DNA of 64,000 nucleotides from Streptomyces sp. NBC_00273. GTDB taxonomy: Bacteria > Actinomycetota > Actinomycetes > Streptomycetales > Streptomycetaceae. The notes beneath the pieces were generated by a model. The model was not told the DNA's origin. It saw only the letters and a program-made list of their open reading frames with translations, and made no database searches. The DNA is taken from assembly GCF_036178145.1 (NCBI RefSeq), contig NZ_CP108067.1, forward strand, positions 1,612,001 to 1,676,000, written 5' to 3'. Below, one piece after another: positions 46,233-54,329 of the stretch. Positions within the stretch are counted from its first letter, which is position 1. Each line of letters begins with the position of its first letter. A program made the translations under genes and the position numbers.

Positions 46233-47243
46233 CTACCGGGACTGCCCGGAGTCCGCGAGAAGGGTGTCGCGGACGGTCGCCCATTGCAGCGAATGGCGGA
46301 TGCCGTCGACGATCGAGTACTCGGCCCGCCAGCCCAGGAGGCGTTCTGCACGGTCGCTGCGGGTGTAGGCGCCCACGACGTCGCCCGGGCGCGCATCGGT
46401 CTCGATCGCGGAGATCGGCGTGTCGGCCACGGAGTTGAAGGCCTCGACGAGCTCCTTGACGGTCGTCCCGGTGCCCGTGCCGAGGTTGATCGCCAGGGAG
46501 GGGTCCTCGTCGGTCAGCAGGCTGTCGAACCGGGTGAGAGCAGCAACGTGCGCGGACGCCAGGTCCCAGACATGGACGTAGTCACGGATGCCCGAACCGT
46601 CCCGCGTGCCGTACGTCGTGCCCGTGACGCAGAACTCGCTTCCGTTCTCCATCGCCTGGATCATCTTGCCGAGGGCGTGGCTGGGGTGGCGGAGCTGCAG
46701 ACCCGTACGCATCTTGGGATCCGCCCCGATCGGGTTGAAGTACCGCAGGGAAAGGATCTTGATCGGCTGGCTGGCGGCGATGTCGGCGAACATGGCCTCG
46801 CAGACGGCCTTCGTCCGGGCGTAGGGGCTCTTCGCGTCGATCGGAGAGCTCTCGTCCACGGTCAGGTCGTCGCCCTCCCGGTAGATCGAGGCCGAGGAGC
46901 TGAAGATCATGCGGCTACAGCCGTTGCGCAGCAGGTGGGCGACGAACTCCAGGCTCTTGGCCACGTTGGCCCGGTAGTAGCCCACCGGGTCACCGACGGA
47001 GTCGGGCACGACGATGAGCGCGGCGCAGTGGACCACGGCTTCGATGTCGGGGTGTTCCTCGAAGACCCGGTCGATCAGCGCCCCGTCCGCGATGTCACCT
47101 TCGTAGAAGGCCTTGCCCCGGGCGAATTCGCGCCTTCCGGTGACGAGGTTGTCGAGGATCACCGGAGTGATCCCGGCGTCCGAGCAGGCCGACGCCACCG
47201 TGCTGCCGATGAATCCGGCACCGCCGGCGATCAGAACCTTCAT
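46233..47243 (-). CDS. galE: UDP-glucose 4-epimerase
   Basis: A 336-residue short-chain dehydrogenase of the extended type. NAD site MKVLIAGGAGFIGSTVASAC; LDNLVTGRREF; catalytic FSSSASIY...YARTK (Ser/Tyr-x-x-x-Lys). Further SLRYFNPIGADPKMRTGLQL and the GTRDGSGIRDYVHVWDLASA signature of GalE. It interconverts UDP-glucose and UDP-galactose. It sits inside the cobalamin cluster but on the minus strand with no riboswitch. Gene order downstream is closed by the hairpin at 46146-46183. A weak ribosome site precedes ATG 47243. Confidence 0.92.
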   Translation of the reverse strand: MKVLIAGGAGFIGSTVASACSDAGITPVILDNLVTGRREFARGKAFYEGDIADGALIDRVFEEHPDIEAVVHCAALIVVPDSVGDPVGYYRANVAKSLEFVAHLLRNGCSRMIFSSSASIYREGDDLTVDESSPIDAKSPYARTKAVCEAMFADIAASQPIKILSLRYFNPIGADPKMRTGLQLRHPSHALGKMIQAMENGSEFCVTGTTYGTRDGSGIRDYVHVWDLASAHVAALTRFDSLLTDEDPSLAINLGTGTGTTVKELVEAFNSVADTPISAIETDARPGDVVGAYTRSDRAERLLGWRAEYSIVDGIRHSLQWATVRDTLLADSGQSR

Positions 47244-47388
47244 GCGCAATCCCACCCACTTCGTATCGGACACTGCTGATCCGCCAGAGCCTACGGGTTG
47301 TCCCGCGGCCCCCGGCGGAGCGCCCCGACGCGCGGGCCCGGGACGGGCTGCGGGCCCGCAGGTCCGCAGCCCCACCGGCATTCGGTGG

Positions 47389-48801
47389 TCAGGCGCCCCA
47401 GCGCAGGGCGATGGTGTCGCCCACGTTGATGACCTTGTTGCGGACCGCGCCGGCGAACGCGGAGCCGTCGACGCTGACCTTCCAGGTGTTGGAGCCGCTG
47501 TTGGCCTTGCCGTTGACGGCCGTGACGGTGCCCGTGCCCGACGAGGGGGTCACGCTCGTGACGCAACCGGCCGGAGTCGCCCCGGTGGTGGCCGCGTTCA
47601 GGACGTCGCCGAGGGTGGTCGTCGTGCCGGTCGGGGTGAAGGCCACCGAGCAGGCCTTGAGGTTGCCGGCGCCGTCGTCGACGGTCAGCGCCAGCTTGGT
47701 GGCCGTACCGGCGGTGAAGGTGGACTGGGCGACCCACTGCGGGGCGCCGGGGGTGACCGGGACGGGCGGGGCCGTGGTGAAGCCACCGCCCGCGACGGCA
47801 CGCAGGGCGTCGATGGAGGAGTAGGCGGAGGGGACGGTGTCGGAGGGCTTGTACTTGAAGCCGCCCGCCGGGTTGTACTGGTTGGCTATCAGGAAGTCGA
47901 TCGGGGTCTTCCCGGTGACCGTGAGGAAGTCACCGGTCTGCGGGTTGAAGCCGCAGGCGTTCAGGCCCGCGACGCCCCAGCCGTTGGAGCTGGTGTTGAC
48001 CCCGTAGAGGGAGTTGAAGGCGCCGGTGGAGGGGACCAGCGTGCTCTTGAGGAAGTTCTTCGCCTGGACGACGTCCGTGTCGGTGTTGGGGACGCCGGAG
48101 ACGCAGAGGGCCGCCATGGCCGCGCCGGTCATGTCGACGTCGCTCGCGGAGTTGAGGACGGTCGGGTTGCCCTCGGCCTTCTGGTAGGTCCAGCCGCCGT
48201 CCACGTGCTGGTTGGCGCGGATCCGGGTGACGATCGAATCGGTCAGCGCCTGCGGAATGCGGGCGCCGCCGGCCTGCGTCTTGGCGCCGCCGAGCGAAAG
48301 GGCCGCGAACACCGTGCCGTTGAAGTTTCCGGAGGAGCCGAAGTAGCCCGTCTCCGCCGTCTGCCAGTAGGAGTAGACGTTCGCCACAAGGTTGCGGGAG
48401 GCGGAGACGCGGGCCGGGTCGATGCCGGCGGCGTACGCGTTCAGGGTGCCGCGCTCGTAGTCGGTGACCACCGGGGAGGCCGACGGCCAGGCCGCCGTCG
48501 AGAGCAGGTTGCGGTAGACGGTGCGGGCGTTCTTCGTCGTGTCACCACCGGGGTAGACGTCCACGACGGCCGTACCGGTCGCGGCGAAGGCGCTGAAGGC
48601 CCACTCGTTGGAGAGGCCCGCACCGGCGTACGAACCGTCCGCCGCCTGGAGGGACTTGAGGTAAGCGACGCCGTTGGTCTTGGAGGTGGCGATCTGTGCG
48701 GGCGACGAGGTCGCGAACGCGGGCAGCGCGGTGAGGGCGAGGGCACCGAGCGCGGCGGGCGCCGCGAGCGCGAGGCCGCGGGAGGTGCGGGGACGGGACA
48801 T
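47389..48801 (-). CDS. secreted alpha/alpha-toroid plus DUF4430 protein (intrinsic factor/transcobalamin-like architecture)
   Basis: 470 residues. Sec signal peptide about 1-31 (LALAAPAALGALALTALPAFA, with AFA-T site). Residues about 35-345 hold prenyltransferase/squalene-cyclase-type repeats: NGVAYLKSLQAADGSYAGAG, then RANQHVDGGWTYQKAEGNPT and ANQYNPAGGFKY. They suggest an alpha6/alpha6 barrel. Residues about 355-470 form a DUF4430-like beta domain ending NTWKVSVDGSAFAGAVRNKV, then GDTIALRWG. This is the same order as animal intrinsic factor, haptocorrin and transcobalamin. No membrane anchor is present, so it should be released. Expression is under riboswitch 2; cobalamin binding is inferred. 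Confidence 0.85.
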   Translation of the reverse strand: MSRPRTSRGLALAAPAALGALALTALPAFATSSPAQIATSKTNGVAYLKSLQAADGSYAGAGLSNEWAFSAFAATGTAVVDVYPGGDTTKNARTVYRNLLSTAAWPSASPVVTDYERGTLNAYAAGIDPARVSASRNLVANVYSYWQTAETGYFGSSGNFNGTVFAALSLGGAKTQAGGARIPQALTDSIVTRIRANQHVDGGWTYQKAEGNPTVLNSASDVDMTGAAMAALCVSGVPNTDTDVVQAKNFLKSTLVPSTGAFNSLYGVNTSSNGWGVAGLNACGFNPQTGDFLTVTGKTPIDFLIANQYNPAGGFKYKPSDTVPSAYSSIDALRAVAGGGFTTAPPVPVTPGAPQWVAQSTFTAGTATKLALTVDDGAGNLKACSVAFTPTGTTTTLGDVLNAATTGATPAGCVTSVTPSSGTGTVTAVNGKANSGSNTWKVSVDGSAFAGAVRNKVINVGDTIALRWGA

Positions 48802-48889
48802 GGCCTGCTCCTGGAATCGGCGGACGCCGACCGCTCCCGGCGCCCCTGCCACCGTACGGACGCACGGCCGGGCATGCCGGAGGGCCGCC

Positions 48890-49045
48890 GTCCGGAACGC
48901 GTGGTACGGCTTCCTGTACTGCATCGCCGCATGGGCATTCGGGCTCGGAGACGGCCCCCGCCGTCCCACACCGCTGCGCGTCAGCTCCGGCTTCCCACCG
49001 GATTCCCCCATCTGGCAGCCCTGGACGCTACCCGAGTGATCAAGG
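48890..49045 (-). promoter_or_regulatory. cobalamin riboswitch 2 (minus strand)
   Basis: Read on the minus strand: GGGGGAATCCGGTGGGAAGC, then CGGAGCTGACGCGCAGCGGT, corresponding to the B12 box. The motif deviates more from consensus than the other two (GCGCAGC rather than CCGCAAC). It ends about 90 bases before the start at 48801, giving room for an expression platform. Confidence 0.8.
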
Positions 49046-49139
49046 GTCCGCCAGCCAGTCGGGAGCGGTCCGACGGAGCCGTCCGGGGCGTGTCCCATGA
49101 GACGGAGGCCACCTTGACGCTGTCTTTATCGGCGTGTTC

Positions 49140-49265
49140 CACTCCGACTGATAAGCACTCAGCTCCAGGGGAAGCCGGTCGGAATCCGGCGCTGACCCGC
49201 AACCGTAGGCCCGGTCCCACCGGGCGAGCCGGAATGCCTGGAGCCTGGTTTTTGCAGCGAGAAAC
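49140..49265 (+). promoter_or_regulatory. cobalamin riboswitch 3
   Basis: AGGGGAAGCCGGTCGGAATC then CGGCGCTGACCCGCAACCGT (about 49168-49206) is a nearly perfect B12 box. It is followed by a GGCCCGGTCCCACCGGGC hairpin and GAGCCGGAATGCCTGG. It points to the six-gene operon starting at 49416 and lies back to back with riboswitch 2, so one short region (about 49045-49140) must hold both promoters. Confidence 0.93.
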
Positions 49266-49415
49266 GCCGTCGCGGACTACGGCGTGGTTCGAAGGCTTCT
49301 TCCGCGCCCTGCGTTCTGCGCCGCGCCCGGCGCCCTGCGCCCCGTGCCGTGCCCGTGCGGGTACGAGAAGCCCTGTGCCACGCACTGGTCCGCCCGGCCG
49401 ACACGAGGGGCCGTG

Positions 49416-52196
49416 GTGGGGACCGCAGAGCAAGCAGAGCGACGCACGGGGCGGAAGAGGCTGGTGTCGCTGCTGTCGGCGGCGCTGCTGACCTTCGGCA
49501 CGAGCGTGGCCTTCGTCACCGGTACGACGTCCGCGGCGGCCGACCCGATCGAGGGGTGCACGGCCACCACCGGCGCCATCGTCGCCGTCGACTTCGGGCC
49601 GTTCGGCGGGAAGGTCGAACGGGGCTGCGACACCACCCCGACCACGGGCTACGAGTTGCTCCACGCCGGCGGTTTCACCACGGAGGGCACCCAACACGAC
49701 GGCCCCGCCTTCATCTGCCGCATCGGCAGCGGATCCTTCAACTCCGGTACCCAGTACCCCACTGCGGACAAGGAGCCCTGCGTCCTGACCCCGCAGGCGA
49801 CCGCGTACTGGTCGTACTGGACCGCGTCCCCCGGCCAGAAGACCTGGACCTACAGCTCGCTCGGCGCGATGGCCCGGATCCCGAAGGCCGGTGACGTGGA
49901 CGCCTGGGTGTTCGGCAGCACGGACATCGGTGGCACCTCGGGCAAGCCCGCCTTCTCCCCCGACGACGTGCGCGCCGCGGGCGGCACGCCCGACCCGGAC
50001 CCGACGGGCCCGCCCCCCGTGCCGCCGGGCACCGTCGACGTACCCGCCGCCACCCGCTGGATCACCGGGAAGCTGACCGACGGCGAGCGGGTCGTCGACG
50101 AGGGCGCCACCACCCCGAACTACCTGCTCACCACGGAGGCCGTGTACGCCCTGGCCGGCGCCGATCCCAAGAGCGCCGCGGCCCGCAAGGCCGCCGACTT
50201 CCTGGCCGCACCCGCGCACACGGACGCGTACGCCTACCCGGCCGGCAAGGCCGGGATCCCCGACGCGACCGCCGCCGCACGACTCGCGCTGGTCGCCGAG
50301 GCCACCGGGAAGGATCCCCGCGCCTTCGGCGGGCACGACCTGCTCGGCGACCTGGTCAGGTACGTCTGCCCGAGGGACATCGGCGACGGCGAGACGATCG
50401 AGGGCTGCCTCACCAAGGGCGACTTCCGCACCACCGGCCAGTCCGATGCCCAGGCCATGGCCGTCATCGCCCTGCTGAACGGCGGCGTGACGCCTCCGGC
50501 CGACGCCGTGAAGCGGCTGACCGCCCTCCAGTGCGAGGACGGCGGGTTCACCAGCATCCTCATCCGCTCCGGCGGATGGTGCGACAGCGACGCGAACGCC
50601 ACAGCACTGATCGCCCTGGCCCTCAAGCGGGCCGGCGGCCACGACGCCGTCGTCGAGAAGGCCCGCGCCCACCTGCGGAAGTCCCAGCTGCCCACCGGCG
50701 CCTGGCCCGCCGCCGCCTACATGACCACCGGCAACGCGGCATCCACCGGCTGGGCGGCCCAGGCCATGCGCGCCCTCGGCGACACCCCCTACGCCGACGC
50801 GGGTCTGTTCTGGCTCTCCAAGCAGCAGCTGCCCGGCGGGGCCTTCGGCTTCGAAGAGGGGCTGACCGACCCGCAGTTGTACCCGACCGCCCCGGCCGTC
50901 GTCGCGGCCGCCAAGAGCGATCTGGTGAAGCTGACCACCAAGAAGGTGGATCCGCCCACACCTCCGACCACTCCTTCACCTCCGACCACGCCTTCACCTC
51001 CCACCACTCCCCCGGGCGACGGGCCGGACCTGAAGAAGGGCACCGCGTACCTCACCGACACCGCCCGTCTGATCCAGGGCCGCTACTACGAGAACACCCC
51101 CGGCAGCGGCTTCGCCGACTACGGTCTGACCATCGACGGGGCCTACGCCCTGGCCGCCACCGGCGAGAACGACTCCGTCCTGCGCAACATCGTCGATTTC
51201 CTCGACAAGGGCGGCAAGGACGGCAAGGGCCGCGGCGTCCACGACTGGACCCTGATCGGCACCAAGCACGCCGGCGGCGGTTCCCTCGGCAAGACCGCCC
51301 TGCTCGCCGAGGTGGTGGGCCGCGATCCGCGCGCCTTCGGCGGCCAGGACCTGATCGCCGCCCTCGCCAAGGCCGTCTGCCCGGCCCCGAGCACCGCGCC
51401 CGACCGGAGCTGCGCCGCCAAGGGCGCGTACACCAACGCCCCGTCCGTGTTCTCCCAGTCCCTCGCCGTCATCGCCCAGGTCCGCGCGGGTGAGAGCGCC
51501 GCGGCGGCCGATCCGATCGCGTACTTGGAGAGCCTCCAGGAGCCCTCGGGCGCCTGGCCCAGCCTGATCGGGACGCCCAGCGGCGCCGAGGTCGACTCCA
51601 CCGCCATGGCGGCCATGGCCCTCGACCTGCTTCCGGACGCCAAGGCACAGGCGGCCGTGGACAAGGCGCTGGTCTGGCTGGCCGCGCAGCAGAAGGACGA
51701 CGGCGGATTCCCCGGCGCCTCCGGCAACTCCGTCAACTCCGCCGCCCTCGCCGTCCAGGGCATGGCCCTGGACGCGCCCAAGTACCGCACGCAGATCGCC
51801 AAGGCCCGTAAGTTCCTGGCCACCCAGCAGAACGGCGACGGCGGATTCGACGTGGCGAAGGGCGGCCAGCCCGGTTCCGACGTCCGTGCCTCCACCCAGG
51901 CCGTCGGTGGCGCCACGGGCATCTCCTTCGCCACCCTCACCCGCAGCCTGGCGGGCACCGTCCCGCAGCCCGTCCCCACCGGCACGACCGGCGTTCCCGT
52001 CATCGTGACCCCGGGCGGGGAGACGGCCTCTTCCGCCGGCGGCGGCTCGGGGTCGGGCGGCGGTCTCGCCTCCACCGGAACCCAGGTCGCCGGCATCGCC
52101 GCCGCGGCCGTGGCCCTGGTGTTCGGCGGCTGGGGTACGACCCGCGTCGCCCGCCGCCGCCGGCGCCACCACCAGACGACCGGAGGCCGGGCGTGA
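49416..52196 (+). CDS. LAxTG wall-anchored protein with DUF4430-like domain and two alpha/alpha-toroid blocks
   Basis: 926 residues. Signal peptide about 1-41 (basic start, then LVSLLSAALLTFGTSVAFVT). Residues about 43-180: a four-Cys DUF4430-like domain (GAIVAVDFGPFGGKVERGCD, TTPTTGYELLHAGG, FICRIG, YWSYWTASPGQKTW). Pro-rich linker about 189-205. First helical toroid block about 206-505 (LLTTEAVYALAGADPKSAAA, QCEDGGFTS, QLPGGAF). TPP-repeat linker about 514-532. Second block about 536-865 (LVWLAAQQKDDGGFPGASGN, ATQQNGDGGFD). LASTG at 884-888, a membrane helix and RRRRR complete a sortase signal. The GTG at 49416 follows GAGGGG. Under riboswitch 3. Cobalamin capture at the wall is inferred. 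Confidence 0.85.
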   Translation: MGTAEQAERRTGRKRLVSLLSAALLTFGTSVAFVTGTTSAAADPIEGCTATTGAIVAVDFGPFGGKVERGCDTTPTTGYELLHAGGFTTEGTQHDGPAFICRIGSGSFNSGTQYPTADKEPCVLTPQATAYWSYWTASPGQKTWTYSSLGAMARIPKAGDVDAWVFGSTDIGGTSGKPAFSPDDVRAAGGTPDPDPTGPPPVPPGTVDVPAATRWITGKLTDGERVVDEGATTPNYLLTTEAVYALAGADPKSAAARKAADFLAAPAHTDAYAYPAGKAGIPDATAAARLALVAEATGKDPRAFGGHDLLGDLVRYVCPRDIGDGETIEGCLTKGDFRTTGQSDAQAMAVIALLNGGVTPPADAVKRLTALQCEDGGFTSILIRSGGWCDSDANATALIALALKRAGGHDAVVEKARAHLRKSQLPTGAWPAAAYMTTGNAASTGWAAQAMRALGDTPYADAGLFWLSKQQLPGGAFGFEEGLTDPQLYPTAPAVVAAAKSDLVKLTTKKVDPPTPPTTPSPPTTPSPPTTPPGDGPDLKKGTAYLTDTARLIQGRYYENTPGSGFADYGLTIDGAYALAATGENDSVLRNIVDFLDKGGKDGKGRGVHDWTLIGTKHAGGGSLGKTALLAEVVGRDPRAFGGQDLIAALAKAVCPAPSTAPDRSCAAKGAYTNAPSVFSQSLAVIAQVRAGESAAAADPIAYLESLQEPSGAWPSLIGTPSGAEVDSTAMAAMALDLLPDAKAQAAVDKALVWLAAQQKDDGGFPGASGNSVNSAALAVQGMALDAPKYRTQIAKARKFLATQQNGDGGFDVAKGGQPGSDVRASTQAVGGATGISFATLTRSLAGTVPQPVPTGTTGVPVIVTPGGETASSAGGGSGSGGGLASTGTQVAGIAAAAVALVFGGWGTTRVARRRRRHHQTTGGRA

Positions 52197-53125
52197 TGCG
52201 CGTGCACGTCCTGCGGGCCCTGGCCCGTACGGCGGCCGCGCTGGGGTTGACGGTGGCGGCCTTCGCCGCCACCGCGGCCCCGGCGGGGGCCGTCCCGCAG
52301 CCCATGGGGCAGTGCACCACCTCGTCCGGGGTCGTCCTCGCGGTGGACTTCAGCCGCTGGGGCGGACCCGTCTACCGCTCCTGCGGTACGACCCCCACCA
52401 CCGGCTACGAGCTGCTCAACCAGGGCGGGTGGGCCACGACCGGCACCGGCCACGACGGGCCCGCCTTCATCTGTCGGATCGGCTACAGCGGTTACCAGGG
52501 CGGCAAGCAGTTCCCGACCCCGCAGCAGGACGACTGCGTCCTGACCCCGCCCGCCTCCGCCTACTGGTCGTACTGGCACGCGAACCCCGGCCAGAACACC
52601 TGGGAGTACAGCCAGCTCGGTGCCATGCTCTACAAGCCGAAGCCCGGCAGCGTAGACCTGTGGATCTTCGGCGGGACGAACGTCGAGGGCACCGAGGGGA
52701 AGCCCACGGTCACCCCCGACCAGCTGCGCGCCAAGAACGCCAGGCCCACCGGCGGGCCCGCGCCGAAGGACACCCGCACGGCGGCCCCGCTGCCGCCGAA
52801 CGTCAACACCGGGCCCAGGCCGGAGAACCCGCCGCCGAGCGCGGCGCCCTCCCCCACGACACCGCCGCCCAGCCCCTCGCCCCCGACCACGACCCCGGAG
52901 AGCCCCGCCACGAGCGCCGCGCCGACGCCCTCCGCGCCCCCCGCCTCCGGCGAGCCGGCGCTCGCCGCGCAGCCTCCCGGCCCCCAGGTCGTCGAGGCCG
53001 CGCCCGCAGCCGACGCGCAGCACGACGCGGGCTCCTTCCTGCCCGCCGTCGCCACCGGAGCGCTGGTGCTGCTGATCGGCGCCGCCGCCGTGTTCGCGGC
53101 CAGGCGCCGCCGTCGTACGGAGTAG
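52196..53125 (+). CDS. membrane-anchored protein with single DUF4430-like domain
   Basis: 309 residues. Signal peptide about 1-37 (ALGLTVAAFAATAAPAGAV). Residues about 40-180 repeat the N-terminal domain of the preceding gene: CTTSSGVVLAVDFSRWGGPV, TTPTTGYELLNQGGW, DGPAFICRIGYSGY, YWSYWHANPGQNTWEYSQLG and VDLWIFGGTN, with the four Cys conserved. A long Pro/Thr/Ser linker (about 185-270) spaces it from a C-terminal membrane helix and RRRRR. No LPxTG-type motif, so it stays in the membrane, probably next to the ECF transporter encoded directly downstream. The ATG at 52196 overlaps the previous stop (TGATG) with GGAGG upstream. Confidence 0.82.
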   Translation: MRVHVLRALARTAAALGLTVAAFAATAAPAGAVPQPMGQCTTSSGVVLAVDFSRWGGPVYRSCGTTPTTGYELLNQGGWATTGTGHDGPAFICRIGYSGYQGGKQFPTPQQDDCVLTPPASAYWSYWHANPGQNTWEYSQLGAMLYKPKPGSVDLWIFGGTNVEGTEGKPTVTPDQLRAKNARPTGGPAPKDTRTAAPLPPNVNTGPRPENPPPSAAPSPTTPPPSPSPPTTTPESPATSAAPTPSAPPASGEPALAAQPPGPQVVEAAPAADAQHDAGSFLPAVATGALVLLIGAAAVFAARRRRRTE

Positions 53126-53129
53126 CCGC

Positions 53130-54329
53130 GTGTCACGCACCACCGCCTCGGACAAGACGGAGAAGGCGGCGAACCCGCCCGCGTCCGGCCCCGCGCCGGA
53201 CGCGGGCGGCCGTCGGCTGCCCCGTACCCTGCACCCGGTCGCCTGGTGGATCTGGGCGCTGGCCCTGGCCACCGCGGTGAGCCGCACCAACAATCCGCTG
53301 CTGCTCTTCCTCGTCCTCGCGGTCCTCGGCTACGTGATCACCATGCGCCGTACCGAGGCCCCCTGGGCGCGCGGCTTCAAGTACTACCTCTACCTGGCGC
53401 TCACGGTCGTGACGATCCGTGTGCTGTTCCGCGCCGTCTTCGCCACCGGCATCACCCCGCGGGACCACTTCCTCTTCTCCCTGCCCCACGTCCCCACCCC
53501 CGACTGGTACGCGGGCATCCAGCTCGGCGGCCCCGTCTCCCTCGAAGCCCTGCTGTCGGCCGCCACCGACGGGCTGCGGCTCGCCTGCATGCTGTGCTGC
53601 ATCGGCGCGGCCAACACCCTCGCCAACCCCAAGCGGGCCCTGCGGGTCCTGCCCGGCGCCCTCTACGAACTCGGGGTCGCCGTCACGGTGTCCATCAGCG
53701 TCGCGCCCCAACTGGTCTCGAGCGTCCAGCGCGTCCACCGTGCGAGGCGTTTGCGGGCCGGTCGTACGAAGGGCCTGCGCGCCCTGCGCGGGATCATCGT
53801 CCCCGTCCTCGAGGACGCCCTGGACCGGTCCCTACGGCTCGCCGCCGCCATGGACTCGCGCGGCTACGGGCGGGCCGGAACCGCCACCCGCCGCTCCCGC
53901 CGACTGACCGGGGCCCTCATGCTGCTCGGCATGTGCGGCCTGTGCGCCGGGGCCTACGGCCTCCTGGACGCCACCGCGCCGAAACTGCTGGGCCTGCCGG
54001 CCATGGCCGTGGGGGCGTCGCTGTGCTTCGCGGGACTCAAGCTCGGCGGGCGACGGATCACCCGGACCACCTACCGGCCCGATCCCTGGCGGGCCGCGGA
54101 GTGGGCCGTGGCCGGCTGCGGGGTGCTGTCCGCGGTCCTGCTCTTCACCCACGTCGGTTTCAACGCGGCCGAGTTGAACCCGTCGATCTACCCCCTCAGC
54201 TGGCCGACCCTGCCGCTGGTCCCGGCCGCCGCGATCCTGCTCGCCGGCACGGCCGGCTTCCTTGCTCCGCCCCCGACCGCTCCCGCCCGCCCGGCGGTAC
54301 CGGCACCACGCACCGAGGAACCCAAGTGA
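53130..54329 (+). CDS. ECF transporter transmembrane (T) component
   Basis: 399 residues with about six to eight membrane helices. The coupling region contains the conserved Ala-Arg-Gly motif in LAAAMDSRGYGRAGT, and VTVSISVAPQLVSSVQRVHR is a typical T-component stretch. It opens with a ~25-residue polar extension. The C-terminal part is longer than the minimum T unit and ends with extra helices and a Pro-rich tail. EcfT scaffolds the S component and the two ATPases. GTG start 4 bp after the previous gene; the stop overlaps the next GTG by GTGA. Part of the riboswitch-3 operon. Confidence 0.9.
   Translation: MSRTTASDKTEKAANPPASGPAPDAGGRRLPRTLHPVAWWIWALALATAVSRTNNPLLLFLVLAVLGYVITMRRTEAPWARGFKYYLYLALTVVTIRVLFRAVFATGITPRDHFLFSLPHVPTPDWYAGIQLGGPVSLEALLSAATDGLRLACMLCCIGAANTLANPKRALRVLPGALYELGVAVTVSISVAPQLVSSVQRVHRARRLRAGRTKGLRALRGIIVPVLEDALDRSLRLAAAMDSRGYGRAGTATRRSRRLTGALMLLGMCGLCAGAYGLLDATAPKLLGLPAMAVGASLCFAGLKLGGRRITRTTYRPDPWRAAEWAVAGCGVLSAVLLFTHVGFNAAELNPSIYPLSWPTLPLVPAAAILLAGTAGFLAPPPTAPARPAVPAPRTEEPK

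Noticed and set aside
49113..49140. TTGACG as -35 element for the riboswitch-3 operon
   Set aside because: No acceptable -10 sequence at 16-18 bp; position is plausible but unsupported.
50956..51012. Short tandem repeat (CCTCCGACCACTCCTTCA units), considered as CRISPR-like or satellite
   Set aside because: It is an in-frame Thr-Pro-Pro linker of the wall-anchored protein.
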